A stretch of 64,000 nt of DNA from VGRW01 sp031396695 (GTDB lineage: Bacteria; Myxococcota_A; UBA9160; SZUA-336): assembly GCA_031396695.1 (NCBI GenBank), contig JANNLG010000190.1, positions 1-64,000 of the forward strand. The letters run 5' to 3'. Position numbers and translations under genes: made by a program. Positions 39,035 to 47,969 of the stretch are shown here, one piece after another (position 1 is the stretch's first letter; every line of letters starts with the position of its first letter). The notes beneath the pieces were generated by a model. It made no database searches and was not told the origin of the DNA. It was given only the letters and a program-made list of their open reading frames with translations.

Positions 39035-40297
39035 GTGACCGGACAGGAGTTGCCCCGCATCGTCGGCGCCGTGCCGGGACCGCGCGCGCGCGCGCTCGCG
39101 CAGCGCCTGGCGGTGGTCGAGAACCCGGAGGTCACCTGTCTCGCCGAGCCGCCGCCGATCTTCTGGAGTCGGGGCGCGGGTGTGAACGTGCTCGATGCCG
39201 ACGGCAACCGCTACGTCGATCTGCTGGCCGGCTTCGGCGCCGCGGTGCTCGGCTACGCCCATCCGGAGATCAGCGCCGCGCTGGCCGCTCAGGCCAGCGA
39301 GCTGCAACACGCGATGGGCGACGTGTACCCGTCCGTGCGCAAGGTCGAGCTGCTCGAGGCGCTGGTACACGTGCTGCCCGGCGGACTCGGCAGCGTGATC
39401 CTCTCGGGCTCGGGCTCCGATGCGGTCGAATCCGCGCTGAAGACGGCGCTGATCGCGACCGGCCGGCCGGGCGTCGTCGCGTTCGAGGGCGCGTATCACG
39501 GACTCGGGCTCGGCGCGCTCGACACCACGCACCGCGCGGATTTCCGCGCGCCCTTCGCGAGCCGGCTCGCGGGCCGCACGCGCTTCGTACCGTACGGCGA
39601 CGCGGACGCGGCGCGCGCGGCGGTGCGCGAGATCGACGCGGGCGCGATCCTGTTCGAGCCGATCCAGGGCCGGGGCGGATTGGTGTTCCCGCCTGCGGGC
39701 TTCGTGTCCGCGCTGCGCGAGGTCGCGGATGAGACCGGCGCGCTCTTGATCGCGGACGAGGTCTACACCGGAATGGGTCGCACCGGCCGCTGGCTCGCCT
39801 GCGAGCACGAGGGCGTGGTGCCGGACGTGGTCGCGCTCGGCAAGGCGCTCGGCGGCGGACTGCCGCTGTCGGCGTGCGCGGGCCGGCCCGAAATCATGCG
39901 ACGCTGGCCGGCGTCGCGCGGCGAGGCGCTGCACACCAGCACGCACCTGGGCAACCCCGTGCTGTGCGCCGCGGGGCTCGCCGTGCTGCGCGTGTTGGAG
40001 CGCGACTCGCTCCTGAAGTCGGCCGAAGAGGTCGGCGCGCGCTGGCTCACGCGCCTGCGCGGGCTGTTGGCGCGCAGCCCGCACGTGCGCGAGCTGCGCG
40101 GACGCGGACTGCTGCTCGCGATCGAGCTCGACGACGCCCGCTTCGCGCGCGCGGCGGTCCTGCGACTCCTGCACGCCGGCTGGATCACGCTCGGCGAGGG
40201 ACCGGAGGGGCGGACGCTCGCGCTCACGCCTCCGCTGCTGATCGCCGAGCCGCTGCTCGACGCGGCGGCCGAGCAGATCGCGCAGGTGCTCGCGTGA
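39035..40297 (+). CDS. Class III pyridoxal-phosphate aminotransferase
   Basis: A 420-residue fold-type I aminotransferase with the class III features: LDADGNRYVDLLAGFGAAVLG, the SGSDAVESALK phosphate-binding segment, IADEVYTGMGRTG and the cofactor lysine K270 in LGKALGGGLP. Members act on omega-amino groups (GABA, ornithine, diamines, adenosylmethionine). It is the first gene of an operon with LuxE- and LuxC-type enzymes that would make an aldehyde, so its likely job is amination of that aldehyde, or supply of an amine acceptor. Substrate is inference. The LuxE gene starts within its stop (GTGA). Confidence 0.9.
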   Translation: MTGQELPRIVGAVPGPRARALAQRLAVVENPEVTCLAEPPPIFWSRGAGVNVLDADGNRYVDLLAGFGAAVLGYAHPEISAALAAQASELQHAMGDVYPSVRKVELLEALVHVLPGGLGSVILSGSGSDAVESALKTALIATGRPGVVAFEGAYHGLGLGALDTTHRADFRAPFASRLAGRTRFVPYGDADAARAAVREIDAGAILFEPIQGRGGLVFPPAGFVSALREVADETGALLIADEVYTGMGRTGRWLACEHEGVVPDVVALGKALGGGLPLSACAGRPEIMRRWPASRGEALHTSTHLGNPVLCAAGLAVLRVLERDSLLKSAEEVGARWLTRLRGLLARSPHVRELRGRGLLLAIELDDARFARAAVLRLLHAGWITLGEGPEGRTLALTPPLLIAEPLLDAAAEQIAQVLA

Positions 40298-41382
40298 CGC
40301 GCGCAGAGATCGAGCGCGAAGTGCTGGCCTGGATCGCCGAGGGCGTGGACGCGCCCGCCGACGACGCGCGCTTCGAGCGACTCGCGCTCGCTCTGTTCCG
40401 AATTCAGCACACCGGCAACGCGCCCTATCGGCGTTTGTGTGCCGCGTTCGGAGTCGAGCCCGAGCGCGTGCGCAGCTGGCGGCAGATCCCGTCGGTTCCC
40501 GCGGGCGCGTTCAAGGAAGCACGGCTCGCGATCTTTCCGCCCGAGGCGACGCTGCGCACGTTCCGCACCAGCGGCAGCTCGACCGATGCGCGCGGGGCCC
40601 TGCACCTCGACACGCTCGCGCTGTACGACGCATCGCTCGTCGCGACCTTCGCTGCGTTCCTGTGTCCCGACGTCGAGCGCATCCGCTTTTTGGTGCTCGC
40701 GCCGTCGGCGGCCGAGGCGCCGGATTCGTCGCTCTCGTACATGTTCGAGCGCGCGATGCGCGAGCTGGGAACGCCCGACAGTCGCTCGTTCGTGCACGCC
40801 GAGGGCTGGGACGTCGACATCTTGGTCGCCGAGCTCGCTTCGCTCGAAGCAAAAGTGCTGCTGGCCGGCACGGCCTTCGCGTTCGTGCACCTGCTCGACG
40901 CGCTCGAGGCGCGGCGAATGACGCTGACCCTCCCGGCCGGCACGCGCGTGATGGAGACCGGCGGCTTCAAGGGCCGCGCGCGCGAGCTCACGCGCGACGA
41001 GCTGCACGGCGGAATCGCCCAAAGGCTCGGCGTGCCGCGCGCGCGAATCGTGAACCAGTACGGCATGTGCGAGCTCGGCAGTCAGTTCTACGAAGCGAGC
41101 CTGCGCACCGGCGTGGCGTCTGACTGCAAAGTCGTGCCACCGTGGGTGCGCACGCGCGTGCTCGACCCGGCGACACTGTTCGACGTAGCCCCGGGCGATA
41201 CGGGTGTGCTGGTGCACTACGACCTGGCCAACACGGGCTCGGTGCTCGCGGTCATGACATCCGATCTCGGGCTCGCCGTCGACGGCGGCTTCCGCGTGCT
41301 CGGCCGTCTGCGCGGAGCCGAGGCGCGCGGCTGCTCGCTGGCGGCCGACGCGCTGCTCGACGCATCGGGAGCGATGCGATGA
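40294..41382 (+). CDS. LuxE-family acyl-protein synthetase/acyltransferase
   Basis: A 362-residue protein of the LuxE/acyl-protein synthetase family. The nucleotide-binding region has FRTSGSSTDARG, which contains the reactive serine region, and NQYGMCELGSQF. Near the C-terminus RGCSL carries Cys347, in the place where LuxE holds the acyl group before passing it to LuxC. In bioluminescent bacteria it activates a fatty acid with ATP and transfers it through a cysteine. The gene overlaps the LuxC gene (ATGA) and the aminotransferase gene, and no luxAB is near, so light production is not expected. The acyl substrate is unknown. Confidence 0.88.
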   Translation: MTRAEIEREVLAWIAEGVDAPADDARFERLALALFRIQHTGNAPYRRLCAAFGVEPERVRSWRQIPSVPAGAFKEARLAIFPPEATLRTFRTSGSSTDARGALHLDTLALYDASLVATFAAFLCPDVERIRFLVLAPSAAEAPDSSLSYMFERAMRELGTPDSRSFVHAEGWDVDILVAELASLEAKVLLAGTAFAFVHLLDALEARRMTLTLPAGTRVMETGGFKGRARELTRDELHGGIAQRLGVPRARIVNQYGMCELGSQFYEASLRTGVASDCKVVPPWVRTRVLDPATLFDVAPGDTGVLVHYDLANTGSVLAVMTSDLGLAVDGGFRVLGRLRGAEARGCSLAADALLDASGAMR

Positions 41383-42545
41383 CCGAGCTCGCGCAGCTCG
41401 CCGACGCGCGCCGCGCGCTCGAGCCGGAGCGCACGATCACGGCGCTCGCGCGCGCTTTCGAGCTGTGGCGCGCGCCCGGCTCGCCTTGGCGCGAGCGGCT
41501 CGCGCGCGAGCACCGCGTGTACTCGCCGGCGATGATCGAGCGCGGCGTTACGTCCGCGCTCGCCGGCTGGACCGCCGACACGCTCGCGAACCTGCGTGCG
41601 CGCGAGCTGCCCGAAGTGTTCGCCGCGCCGCGCGTCACCGCGGTCTGGCTGGCGGGCTCGATCCCGCCCTCAGCGTTCTCTGCGATCGCACTGCCGCTGC
41701 TCGCCGGCTCCGCGGTGTACGCGAAGACGCCGGCCGCGGACCCCGTCTCGGCACGCCTGTTCGCCGAATCGCTGCGCTCGGTCGATCCCGCCGTTGGCGC
41801 GGCAGTCGCGATCGGCGCCGACGAGAAGGCGCTCGAAGAGTGCGACGCGGTGGTCGCGCAGGGCAGCGACGAGACGATCGCCGCGATCCGCGCGCGCGTG
41901 CGACCCGCGCGCCCGTTTCTCGGCTACGGCCACAAGCTCTCGCTCGCGGCGATCGGCCCCGGCATCGATCCCGTGAGCGCCGCGCAGCAGCTCGCGCAGG
42001 ACGTCGCGCTCTGGGACGGTCGCGGCTGCCTGTCGCCCGCGTGGGCGCTGGTCAGTGACTCGCCGCGCGGCCGCGCAGCGGAGCTCGCGCACGCGCTCGC
42101 GGGTGCGCTCGAAGAGCTCGACGAGACGCTGCCGCGCGGAGAGCTGAGCGTCGCCGAGTCCGCCGACCTGCTCGAGCTGCGCGCGCGCGCCGCCGTGCGC
42201 GAAGGCACGCGGCTCGAGCTCGCGGCGGGCGCATCGACCTGGACGGTGGTGCTCGAGAGCGGCGAAGTCCGGCCGCCCGCCGGCACGCTGCGCTTCATTT
42301 CCGTCGTGCCGTTTACCGAGCTCGACGGACTCGCGCGCTTCTGGGGCCCGCTCGCGCCGCACCTCTCGTGCGTCGGGCACGCGGGCTTCGGCGGCGGACT
42401 CGCTCGGCTCGGGACGTTCGCGGTCGAGGCCGGCGCGTCGCGCTTGTGTCCGCTCGGGCGCATGCAGCTGCCGCCGCTCGACTGGAACCACGACGGGCAG
42501 GGGCCGCTGCGGCCGCTCGTACGCAGGCTCGACGTCGAGGGCTGA
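41379..42545 (+). CDS. LuxC-family acyl-CoA/acyl-protein reductase
   Basis: A 388-residue NADPH-dependent reductase of the LuxC family, related to aldehyde dehydrogenases. The catalytic cysteine is C217 in GRGCLSPAWALV, the usual CLSP-type site of LuxC. Upstream, VWLAGSIPPSAFSAIALPLL matches the nucleotide-binding region. LuxC takes an acyl group from LuxE and reduces it to the aldehyde. The ending LPPLDWNHDG also fits the family. As the third gene of the operon, it should release an aldehyde that the aminotransferase could aminate. Convergent with the alpha/beta hydrolase gene, with a 14-base gap. Confidence 0.9.
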   Translation: MTELAQLADARRALEPERTITALARAFELWRAPGSPWRERLAREHRVYSPAMIERGVTSALAGWTADTLANLRARELPEVFAAPRVTAVWLAGSIPPSAFSAIALPLLAGSAVYAKTPAADPVSARLFAESLRSVDPAVGAAVAIGADEKALEECDAVVAQGSDETIAAIRARVRPARPFLGYGHKLSLAAIGPGIDPVSAAQQLAQDVALWDGRGCLSPAWALVSDSPRGRAAELAHALAGALEELDETLPRGELSVAESADLLELRARAAVREGTRLELAAGASTWTVVLESGEVRPPAGTLRFISVVPFTELDGLARFWGPLAPHLSCVGHAGFGGGLARLGTFAVEAGASRLCPLGRMQLPPLDWNHDGQGPLRPLVRRLDVEG

Positions 42546-42559
42546 GCCCGGCCGCGCTC

Positions 42560-44128
42560 CTACCCTTCCCAGGGAAAGATGCTGGCGAAGGCGGTGCCTG
42601 TGAACGCGGCCTGGAACAGCGCCGCGAGCCACGGGTTCGGCATCCAGCGCGCGAGCCGCAGCGCGACGAGCTCGAAGAACACGAAGAAGCCCGTGATCGC
42701 GAAGATCCCGAGCAGGATCACGAACGGGAGCAGCCCCGCGAGCGCGCCGGCGATGACAGCGAAAAGTGTCAGCGCCTTGCCCGCGGCCGGCAGCCACAGG
42801 CCCGTGCGACGCGAGCCGCGCAGCAGCCACTCGCTCGCGCCGAAGTACGGCAGCAAGAGCAGCGTCGCGCCGAGACACCAGCCCAGCCGATGCGGCGCGG
42901 GGAAGATGTCCCAGAACGGGCCGGCGAGCGTGCCGATCGCGAGGTAGGCGAGGCCGAACAGAAGCCCCGCGCACAGCCAGGTGCCCGCCTCGCCGAGCCC
43001 CTCGGCGCGCACTGCCCCAGTGCGGGCGCCGAGCGCGAGCAGAAGCGCGCCGGCGAGCGCGAAGAAACCGAACAGGTCGCGACCCGCCGTGAGCGGGATG
43101 AAGCTGAACGGACCGCGCAGCGCGGCGGAGTCGTTGCCGGAGAGAAGCAGCACCGCGCCCGCGAGCGCGGCCGCCACCAGCGCCAGATGAAGCAGCGGCG
43201 ACTCGATGCGCTGCAGTCCGACGCGCGGTGCGATCTGCGCGAGCGCGCGCGGCGCGCCGAACGCCAGCACGAGTACCGCGAGCAGGCCGAGCCCCGACCA
43301 CAGGAAGCGCGGATCCGCGCCCGGTGTTTCGGGCGCGCCGTTGCCGGGGCCGAGCGCGGTCGCGATCCAGTCGACGACCCGACGCGCCGCTTCCGCGGAG
43401 TAGAGGATCGTGATGTGATCCACGCCGGGGACTTCGCTCATGCGCACGCCCGAGCCGCGCTCGATCTCGCCGTAGGTCTTGTCCTCGACCAGCTGCTCCT
43501 TGCCGGCGAGCTTCGCCGCCAGCTCGCGGCCGCGCTTGCGCGTGCGATCGGGATCGCCGGACGCCCAGATGAAGAACGTGTTCGGCGGCGCGAACGGACC
43601 CGTGAGCTCGCGACCGCCCGAGATCGCGACCACCGCGCCGATGCCCGGGTCGCGCTGCGCGTGGCCGAGCACCGCGAACGCGCCCATCGAGTGACCGACG
43701 AGCGCGACGCGCTGTCCGTCGAAGCGCGGCTGCGTGCGCGCGTAGAGCAGCGCCGCGTCGATGTCCTGCTTCAGGCCGAGACCGTCGGCAGTGGGACCGA
43801 GCGGGTTGCGATTCCCGCCGTGGCCGCGGAAGTCGAGCGCGATCACCGCGTAGCCGGCCTTCGCGATCCGGCGCGCGAGGGCGCTCGTCATGGCGTTGTC
43901 GGCGGCGAAGCCGTGACAGAGCACGACCACGGGCGCGGGCGGATCGAAGCTCGGCGAGGTTCCGAACGGCAGCGGCGGGGACGGCTCCCACACCACGACC
44001 GGAACGCCGCCCGGCAGCTCGAGCGAGCTGTGCGCGATGTCGTTCGACGCGCGCCGCAGACCGATCAGCGAGACGGCGAGCAGGATACAGCTGAGTGTGT
44101 AAACGCTCTTCGCGATCACTTTGCGCAT
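42560..44128 (-). CDS. Membrane-anchored alpha/beta hydrolase
   Basis: A 522-residue protein in two parts. An N-terminal anchor (residues 8-24) is followed by an alpha/beta hydrolase domain with oxyanion region VVLCHGFAAD, nucleophile elbow GHSMG and a late histidine in VPGVDHITI. From about residue 285 on come about eight hydrophobic helices with no recognised domain. The fusion of a hydrolase to a large membrane region is uncommon, and the substrate is unknown. ATG 44128 lies within the palindromic promoter; GTG 44119, seven bases after a TAGCAT, is an equally good start and would shorten the protein by three residues. Confidence 0.85.
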   Translation of the reverse strand: MRKVIAKSVYTLSCILLAVSLIGLRRASNDIAHSSLELPGGVPVVVWEPSPPLPFGTSPSFDPPAPVVVLCHGFAADNAMTSALARRIAKAGYAVIALDFRGHGGNRNPLGPTADGLGLKQDIDAALLYARTQPRFDGQRVALVGHSMGAFAVLGHAQRDPGIGAVVAISGGRELTGPFAPPNTFFIWASGDPDRTRKRGRELAAKLAGKEQLVEDKTYGEIERGSGVRMSEVPGVDHITILYSAEAARRVVDWIATALGPGNGAPETPGADPRFLWSGLGLLAVLVLAFGAPRALAQIAPRVGLQRIESPLLHLALVAAALAGAVLLLSGNDSAALRGPFSFIPLTAGRDLFGFFALAGALLLALGARTGAVRAEGLGEAGTWLCAGLLFGLAYLAIGTLAGPFWDIFPAPHRLGWCLGATLLLLPYFGASEWLLRGSRRTGLWLPAAGKALTLFAVIAGALAGLLPFVILLGIFAITGFFVFFELVALRLARWMPNPWLAALFQAAFTGTAFASIFPWEG

Positions 44129-44142
44129 GCTAGCATGCGCCC
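44123..44142. promoter_or_regulatory. 18-bp palindrome acting as two back-to-back -10 elements
   Basis: GCGCATGCT and its exact complement (44123-44140). It presents TAGCAT on each strand: rightward 44131-44136, six bases before the DSD1-type ATG at 44143; leftward 44127-44132, seven bases before GTG 44119 of the hydrolase. Both transcripts would be nearly leaderless, and the two start sites lie only about 24 bases apart. Confidence 0.55.
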
Positions 44143-45216
44143 ATGCGAGTGGCCGAGATCGACACGCCCGCGCTGGTCGTCGACCTCGAGCGCATGGAGC
44201 GGAACATCGCGGCCATGGCGCGCTTCTTCGCGTCGCGACCCGCGAAGCTGCGCCCGCACTGGAAGACGCCGAAGTGCGCCGAGGTCGTGCGGCGCCAGCT
44301 CGCGGCCGGCGCGATCGGCGTCACCTGCGCGAAGCTCGGCGAAGCCGAAGCGCTCGCCGCCACGGGCGTGCGAACGTCCGTGCTGATCGCGAATCAGCTC
44401 GTGGGCCCGGCCAAACTCGCGCGCTTGGTAACGCTCGCGAAGGATCTGCCCGAGCTGATCGTCGCCGTGGACAGCGCGGCGCAGGTCGACGCGCTCGACG
44501 CGGCGCTCGCGGGCTCGAGCGCGCGCGTGGGCGTGCTGATCGAGGCCGACATCGGCATGCACCGCTGCGGCACCGACACGCCCGAGGAATCGGTCGCGCT
44601 CGCGCGCCGGATCGCCGCGAGCCGCGCCGCGTATCGCGGCGTGATGGGCTACGAGGGTCACGCGGTGTTGGTGCCCGACGCGGGCAAGCGCAAGGAGCTC
44701 GCCGAGGCCGCGATCGGGCAGCTCGTCGCGCACGTCGCGGCGCTGCGTCAGGCGGGGCTCGCGCCCGAGATCGTGTCGGCGGGCGGAACCGGAACCTTCG
44801 AGCTCACCGGCTCGACGTCCGGCGTGACGGAGATCCAGGCCGGCAGCTACGTGTTCATGGACGGGCGCTACTCGACCGTGCGCTCCGATTTCGAAACCGC
44901 GCTCACGCTACACACGACGGTGCTGCGCCGCCGCGGACGTCTGGTGATCACGGACGCCGGGGTGAAGTCGCTCTCGAACGACTTCGGCCTGCCGCGCGGC
45001 GCGGATCTGCCGCTGGGCGTGGTGGGTCTCTCCGAGGAGCACGGGCACCTGCTGATCGACGAGGGCGCGGACCTGCCGCTCGCGCCGGGCGATCGCATCC
45101 GCCTCGTGCCGAGCCACGGCGACACCACGATCAACCTGCACGACCGCTACTACGCCGCGCGCGGCGAGCAGGTCGAAGAGGTCTGGCCGATCGTGGGCCG
45201 CGGGCGCTTCGTCTAG
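44143..45216 (+). CDS. DSD1-type PLP-dependent aldolase/dehydratase
   Basis: A 357-residue fold-type III pyridoxal-phosphate enzyme. The Schiff-base lysine is K41 in RPHWKTPKC, the AGGTGTFELTG segment binds phosphate, and PSHGDTTINLHD near the C-terminus supplies the zinc ligands. The family contains D-threonine aldolase, D-serine dehydratase and 3-hydroxy-D-aspartate aldolase; sequence alone does not separate them. It is followed after one base by the NAD(P)-binding gene. Confidence 0.9.
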   Translation: MRVAEIDTPALVVDLERMERNIAAMARFFASRPAKLRPHWKTPKCAEVVRRQLAAGAIGVTCAKLGEAEALAATGVRTSVLIANQLVGPAKLARLVTLAKDLPELIVAVDSAAQVDALDAALAGSSARVGVLIEADIGMHRCGTDTPEESVALARRIAASRAAYRGVMGYEGHAVLVPDAGKRKELAEAAIGQLVAHVAALRQAGLAPEIVSAGGTGTFELTGSTSGVTEIQAGSYVFMDGRYSTVRSDFETALTLHTTVLRRRGRLVITDAGVKSLSNDFGLPRGADLPLGVVGLSEEHGHLLIDEGADLPLAPGDRIRLVPSHGDTTINLHDRYYAARGEQVEEVWPIVGRGRFV

Positions 45217-45217
45217 C

Positions 45218-46135
45218 ATGGCCGCGAAGCTGGTCGTGAGCGCGGCCAACAGCGCGCTCGGGCGCGTGGTGCTGGAGCGCGCCCTTCTGCGACCCGAGCT
45301 CGAGATCGTGGCGCTGGTGCGCTCGGCGCGCGCCGAGGCCGAGCTGCCGCCGCTGCCGCGCGAGCGCGCCCGCGCGCTGCGCATCGACTACGCCGAGTCG
45401 GCAGCGCTGCGCGAAGCGTGCGCAGGCGCTTCGGGCGTGATCCACCTGGCGGGAATCCTGATCGAGTCGCAGTCCACGCGCTATCGCGAGGCCAACGTCG
45501 AAACCTGTCGGGCGCTGCTCGAGGCCGCGCGCGGGGCCGGCGTCGCGAAGTTCGTGTTGGTCTCGGCGGTCGGTGCGGATCCGACTTCGTCGAACCCCTT
45601 CTGGCGCAGCAAGGGCGAAGCCGAGACGCTCGTTCGCGCGTCGCACCTGGCCTACACGATTCTGCGTCTACCGCTCGTGCTCGGCTGCAAGAACGCGGGT
45701 GTGCAGGCGGTCGTGCGCGAGATCAAGACGCCGATCCTGCCGCTGCCGGGCGGGGGAGTGAACGTCGAGCAGCCGGTCGACGCACGCGACGCGGCCGACG
45801 GCGCGCTGAACGCAGCACTCGAGGTCGGCTGCGCGCGCGACGCGACGCTCGACCTGGTCGGTCCCGAGTCGATCGCGCTGCGTGAGCTGGTGAAGCGCGC
45901 CGCGCGCCTGATCGGGCGCAGTCCGTACGTGGTGCCGGTGCCGGTCGCGTTGCTGCGCGTGCTGCTGAAGCTGCGCACCGCCCTGCTCGGCCCCGGCTTC
46001 TCGCCCGACGTGATCGAGGTGATGCTCACCGACTCCCGCTTCGACCCCGCGCCCGCTGCCAAGGCGCTCGGCATCGAGCTGCGTCCGCTCGACGAGACGC
46101 TCGCACACAGCCTCGCGCTGATGGGCTGCGCGTGA
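45218..46135 (+). CDS. NAD(P)-binding (atypical SDR, NDUFA9-like) protein
   Basis: A 305-residue extended-type SDR. The N-terminus (KLVVSAANSALGRVVLERAL) is a degenerate Rossmann motif, followed by GVIHLAGIL and KFVLVSAVGAD typical of the NDUFA9/complex I-type atypical SDRs. The catalytic YxxxK is missing, so a structural or binding role is likely. The ATG is one base after the DSD1-type stop. It overlaps the next gene (GTGA). Confidence 0.8.
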   Translation: MAAKLVVSAANSALGRVVLERALLRPELEIVALVRSARAEAELPPLPRERARALRIDYAESAALREACAGASGVIHLAGILIESQSTRYREANVETCRALLEAARGAGVAKFVLVSAVGADPTSSNPFWRSKGEAETLVRASHLAYTILRLPLVLGCKNAGVQAVVREIKTPILPLPGGGVNVEQPVDARDAADGALNAALEVGCARDATLDLVGPESIALRELVKRAARLIGRSPYVVPVPVALLRVLLKLRTALLGPGFSPDVIEVMLTDSRFDPAPAAKALGIELRPLDETLAHSLALMGCA

Positions 46136-47112
46136 GCGAAGCCTCGGCGCGACCCGCGACACCGCTCTGGCAGAAGGCGCTGCCGTGGCTGATCACGCTG
46201 ATCTGCTTCGGCTTCCTGTGGACGCGCGTGCAGGGCGCCGCCGCGCGCGCCGGCATGGACGTCGCCGCTTACATGGAGCAGGTGCTCGCGTCGGTGCGCT
46301 GGGGCCCGTGGCTCGCGCTGATGATTCCGTACTCGCTCTTGTTCCTGCTGATCGACACGGTCGTGATCTGGCGCGTGATCAACTGGTTCAACGCGCCGGT
46401 ACGGATCCGCGACGTGCTGCCGATTCGCGCGTCGAGCTACATCCTGTCGATCGTCAACGAGCAAGTGGGCAAGGGCGCGATCGCGGTCTACCTGAACCGG
46501 CGCAACGGCATTCCCGGCTTCGAAGTCGGCTCGAGCATGCTGTTCATCATGTTCTGCGAGTTCTACTACCTGCTCGCCTGGGCGACCTTCGGCTTCCTGC
46601 TCTCGGGTCCGACGCTGCCGCCGATGTTCCGCGTGATCCCGATCGTGGCCGCGTTCGCGCTGGCGTTCTTCGCGCTCTGGTGCGCGTTCTTCGGCGGGCG
46701 ACTCGGCAAAGGCGTCGCGCTGCGCGACCGCGCGATCCTGCGCGCGTTCCGGCTCGCGCGCCCCTGGCAATACCTCGCGGTGATGCTGCTGCGCTCGCCC
46801 GCGATGATCGCCGCCGTGCTCGTCTACACGATCGCGGCGGGACTGTTCGGCATCTCCGTCGATCTGCACACGATGGCGGGCATCCTGCCGGTGATCTTCT
46901 TCGGCGCGGCCGTGCCCGGTCCGATGCGCACGGTCGCGATCACCATGTGGGTCGTGCTCTTTCCCAACCAAGTGGGCGAGGTAACGACCTTCGCGTTCCT
47001 GCAACACAACTTCTTCGTGTTCTTCAACGCGAGCATCGGTCTGTTGTTCCTGCGCCGCGCCTACCGCGAGCTGTTCGAGGGCTCGGCCGCGAGCGCCGAT
47101 CCCGCCGTCTAG
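46132..47112 (+). CDS. Integral membrane protein, LPG synthase TM/AglD-like
   Basis: A 326-residue protein with about seven hydrophobic helices and a pattern like the lysylphosphatidylglycerol synthetase transmembrane/AglD-type domain (an ASSYILSIVNEQVGKGAIAVYL stretch and a GAAVPGPMRTVAI turn). These domains flip lipids or support glycan transfer, but no catalytic domain is attached here. It starts at a GTG overlapping the previous stop. Function unknown; the three-gene unit (44143-47112) shows no obvious shared pathway. Confidence 0.6.
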   Translation: MSEASARPATPLWQKALPWLITLICFGFLWTRVQGAAARAGMDVAAYMEQVLASVRWGPWLALMIPYSLLFLLIDTVVIWRVINWFNAPVRIRDVLPIRASSYILSIVNEQVGKGAIAVYLNRRNGIPGFEVGSSMLFIMFCEFYYLLAWATFGFLLSGPTLPPMFRVIPIVAAFALAFFALWCAFFGGRLGKGVALRDRAILRAFRLARPWQYLAVMLLRSPAMIAAVLVYTIAAGLFGISVDLHTMAGILPVIFFGAAVPGPMRTVAITMWVVLFPNQVGEVTTFAFLQHNFFVFFNASIGLLFLRRAYRELFEGSAASADPAV

Positions 47113-47115
47113 CGC

Positions 47116-47544
47116 TCAGACGCCCGCCATCATCACGATGCCCTCGAGGAATTCCGAGAAGCTCTTCGTGATGGGCGCGACCGAGGCCGCGCTCGGGGTC
47201 TTGGCCGAGACCGCGCAGACCGCCGCGCCGTCGTCCTTGCGCAGGTCGAACAGGAACAGCTCCTCCGCGCCGTCGCCGCCGAAGGCGAAGAAGCCCGGCA
47301 GGCTGCGCGCGACGCCGTGCTCGCGGTTCTTGTCGAGCGCGCGCTCGAGCGACCACAGCTCCAGGTAGCCGGTCGCATACGGGATCTTGCCGCGTGCGCC
47401 GTTGCAGGCGTGCACGAAGCGCAGGTAGGTGCGGGGGAGGTTCGCGGGTGCCGCCTCTTCGAACTGCTTCACCGCCTCCGGTTGCGCTGGGCCGCCTTGC
47501 TCGAGTCGGAATCGCGGGTTGCGAAGCAGCTTCTGCACATCCAT
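47116..47544 (-). CDS. SMI1/KNR4-family protein
   Basis: A 142-residue protein with the SMI1/KNR4 (SUKH) pattern: LPRTYLRFVHACNGARGKI, YLELWSLERALDKNRE, PGFFAFGGDGAEELFLFDLR and the ending SFSEFLEGIV. Members are often immunity proteins against nuclease toxins, but no toxin gene is adjacent. ATG 47544 follows AGGAGG at eight bases; an in-frame GTG at 47553 overlaps that site. It is convergent with the membrane gene upstream. Confidence 0.85.
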   Translation of the reverse strand: MDVQKLLRNPRFRLEQGGPAQPEAVKQFEEAAPANLPRTYLRFVHACNGARGKIPYATGYLELWSLERALDKNREHGVARSLPGFFAFGGDGAEELFLFDLRKDDGAAVCAVSAKTPSAASVAPITKSFSEFLEGIVMMAGV

Positions 47545-47595
47545 CCGATTCACCTCCTCGGGTTCGGTGGGATTCTGCCCGCATTATACATTTCC

Positions 47596-47940
47596 TCAGG
47601 ACCGGAACATGAAGTAGACGGCGCCGACCATGCACAGCCCCGCCCACAGGAAATCGAGCTTCACGGGGTTCTGCATGTAGAGCACCGAGAACGGCACGAA
47701 CACGACCAGCGTGATCACTTCCTGCAGGATCTTGAGCCGAGGCAGCGTGAGCACCGTGTAGCCGATCCGGTTCGCCGGCACTTGCAGCAGGTACTCGAAC
47801 AGCGCGATTCCCCAGCTCGCGAGCGCCGCGACCAGCCACGTGCGGTTCGAGAAGTGCCGCAGGTGACCGTACCAGGCGACGGTCATGAACAGGTTCGAGA
47901 GCGACAGAGGGCCCGTGGTCCGCGCCAGGACGGAGGTCAT
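47596..47940 (-). CDS. DUF486-family small membrane protein
   Basis: A 114-residue protein with four membrane helices and the DUF486 features FMTVAWYGHLR, SWGIALFEYLLQVPANRIGY and LKILQEVITLVVFVPFSVLYM. Function unknown, though the fold resembles small drug/metabolite exporters. A TATTCT element lies eight bases before its ATG. Confidence 0.85.
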   Translation of the reverse strand: MTSVLARTTGPLSLSNLFMTVAWYGHLRHFSNRTWLVAALASWGIALFEYLLQVPANRIGYTVLTLPRLKILQEVITLVVFVPFSVLYMQNPVKLDFLWAGLCMVGAVYFMFRS

Positions 47941-47969
47941 CGCGGCGCAGAATAGCGGAGGCGCGCGAG

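Noticed and set aside
40294..42545. Bioluminescence (lux) operon
   Set aside because: LuxC and LuxE homologues are present, but no luxA, luxB or luxD is seen and an aminotransferase leads the operon; the LLM proteins at 12101 and 18539 are not luciferase subunits.
47116..47544. Toxin-immunity locus from the SMI1/KNR4 protein
   Set aside because: No toxin, secretion or recombination gene is adjacent.
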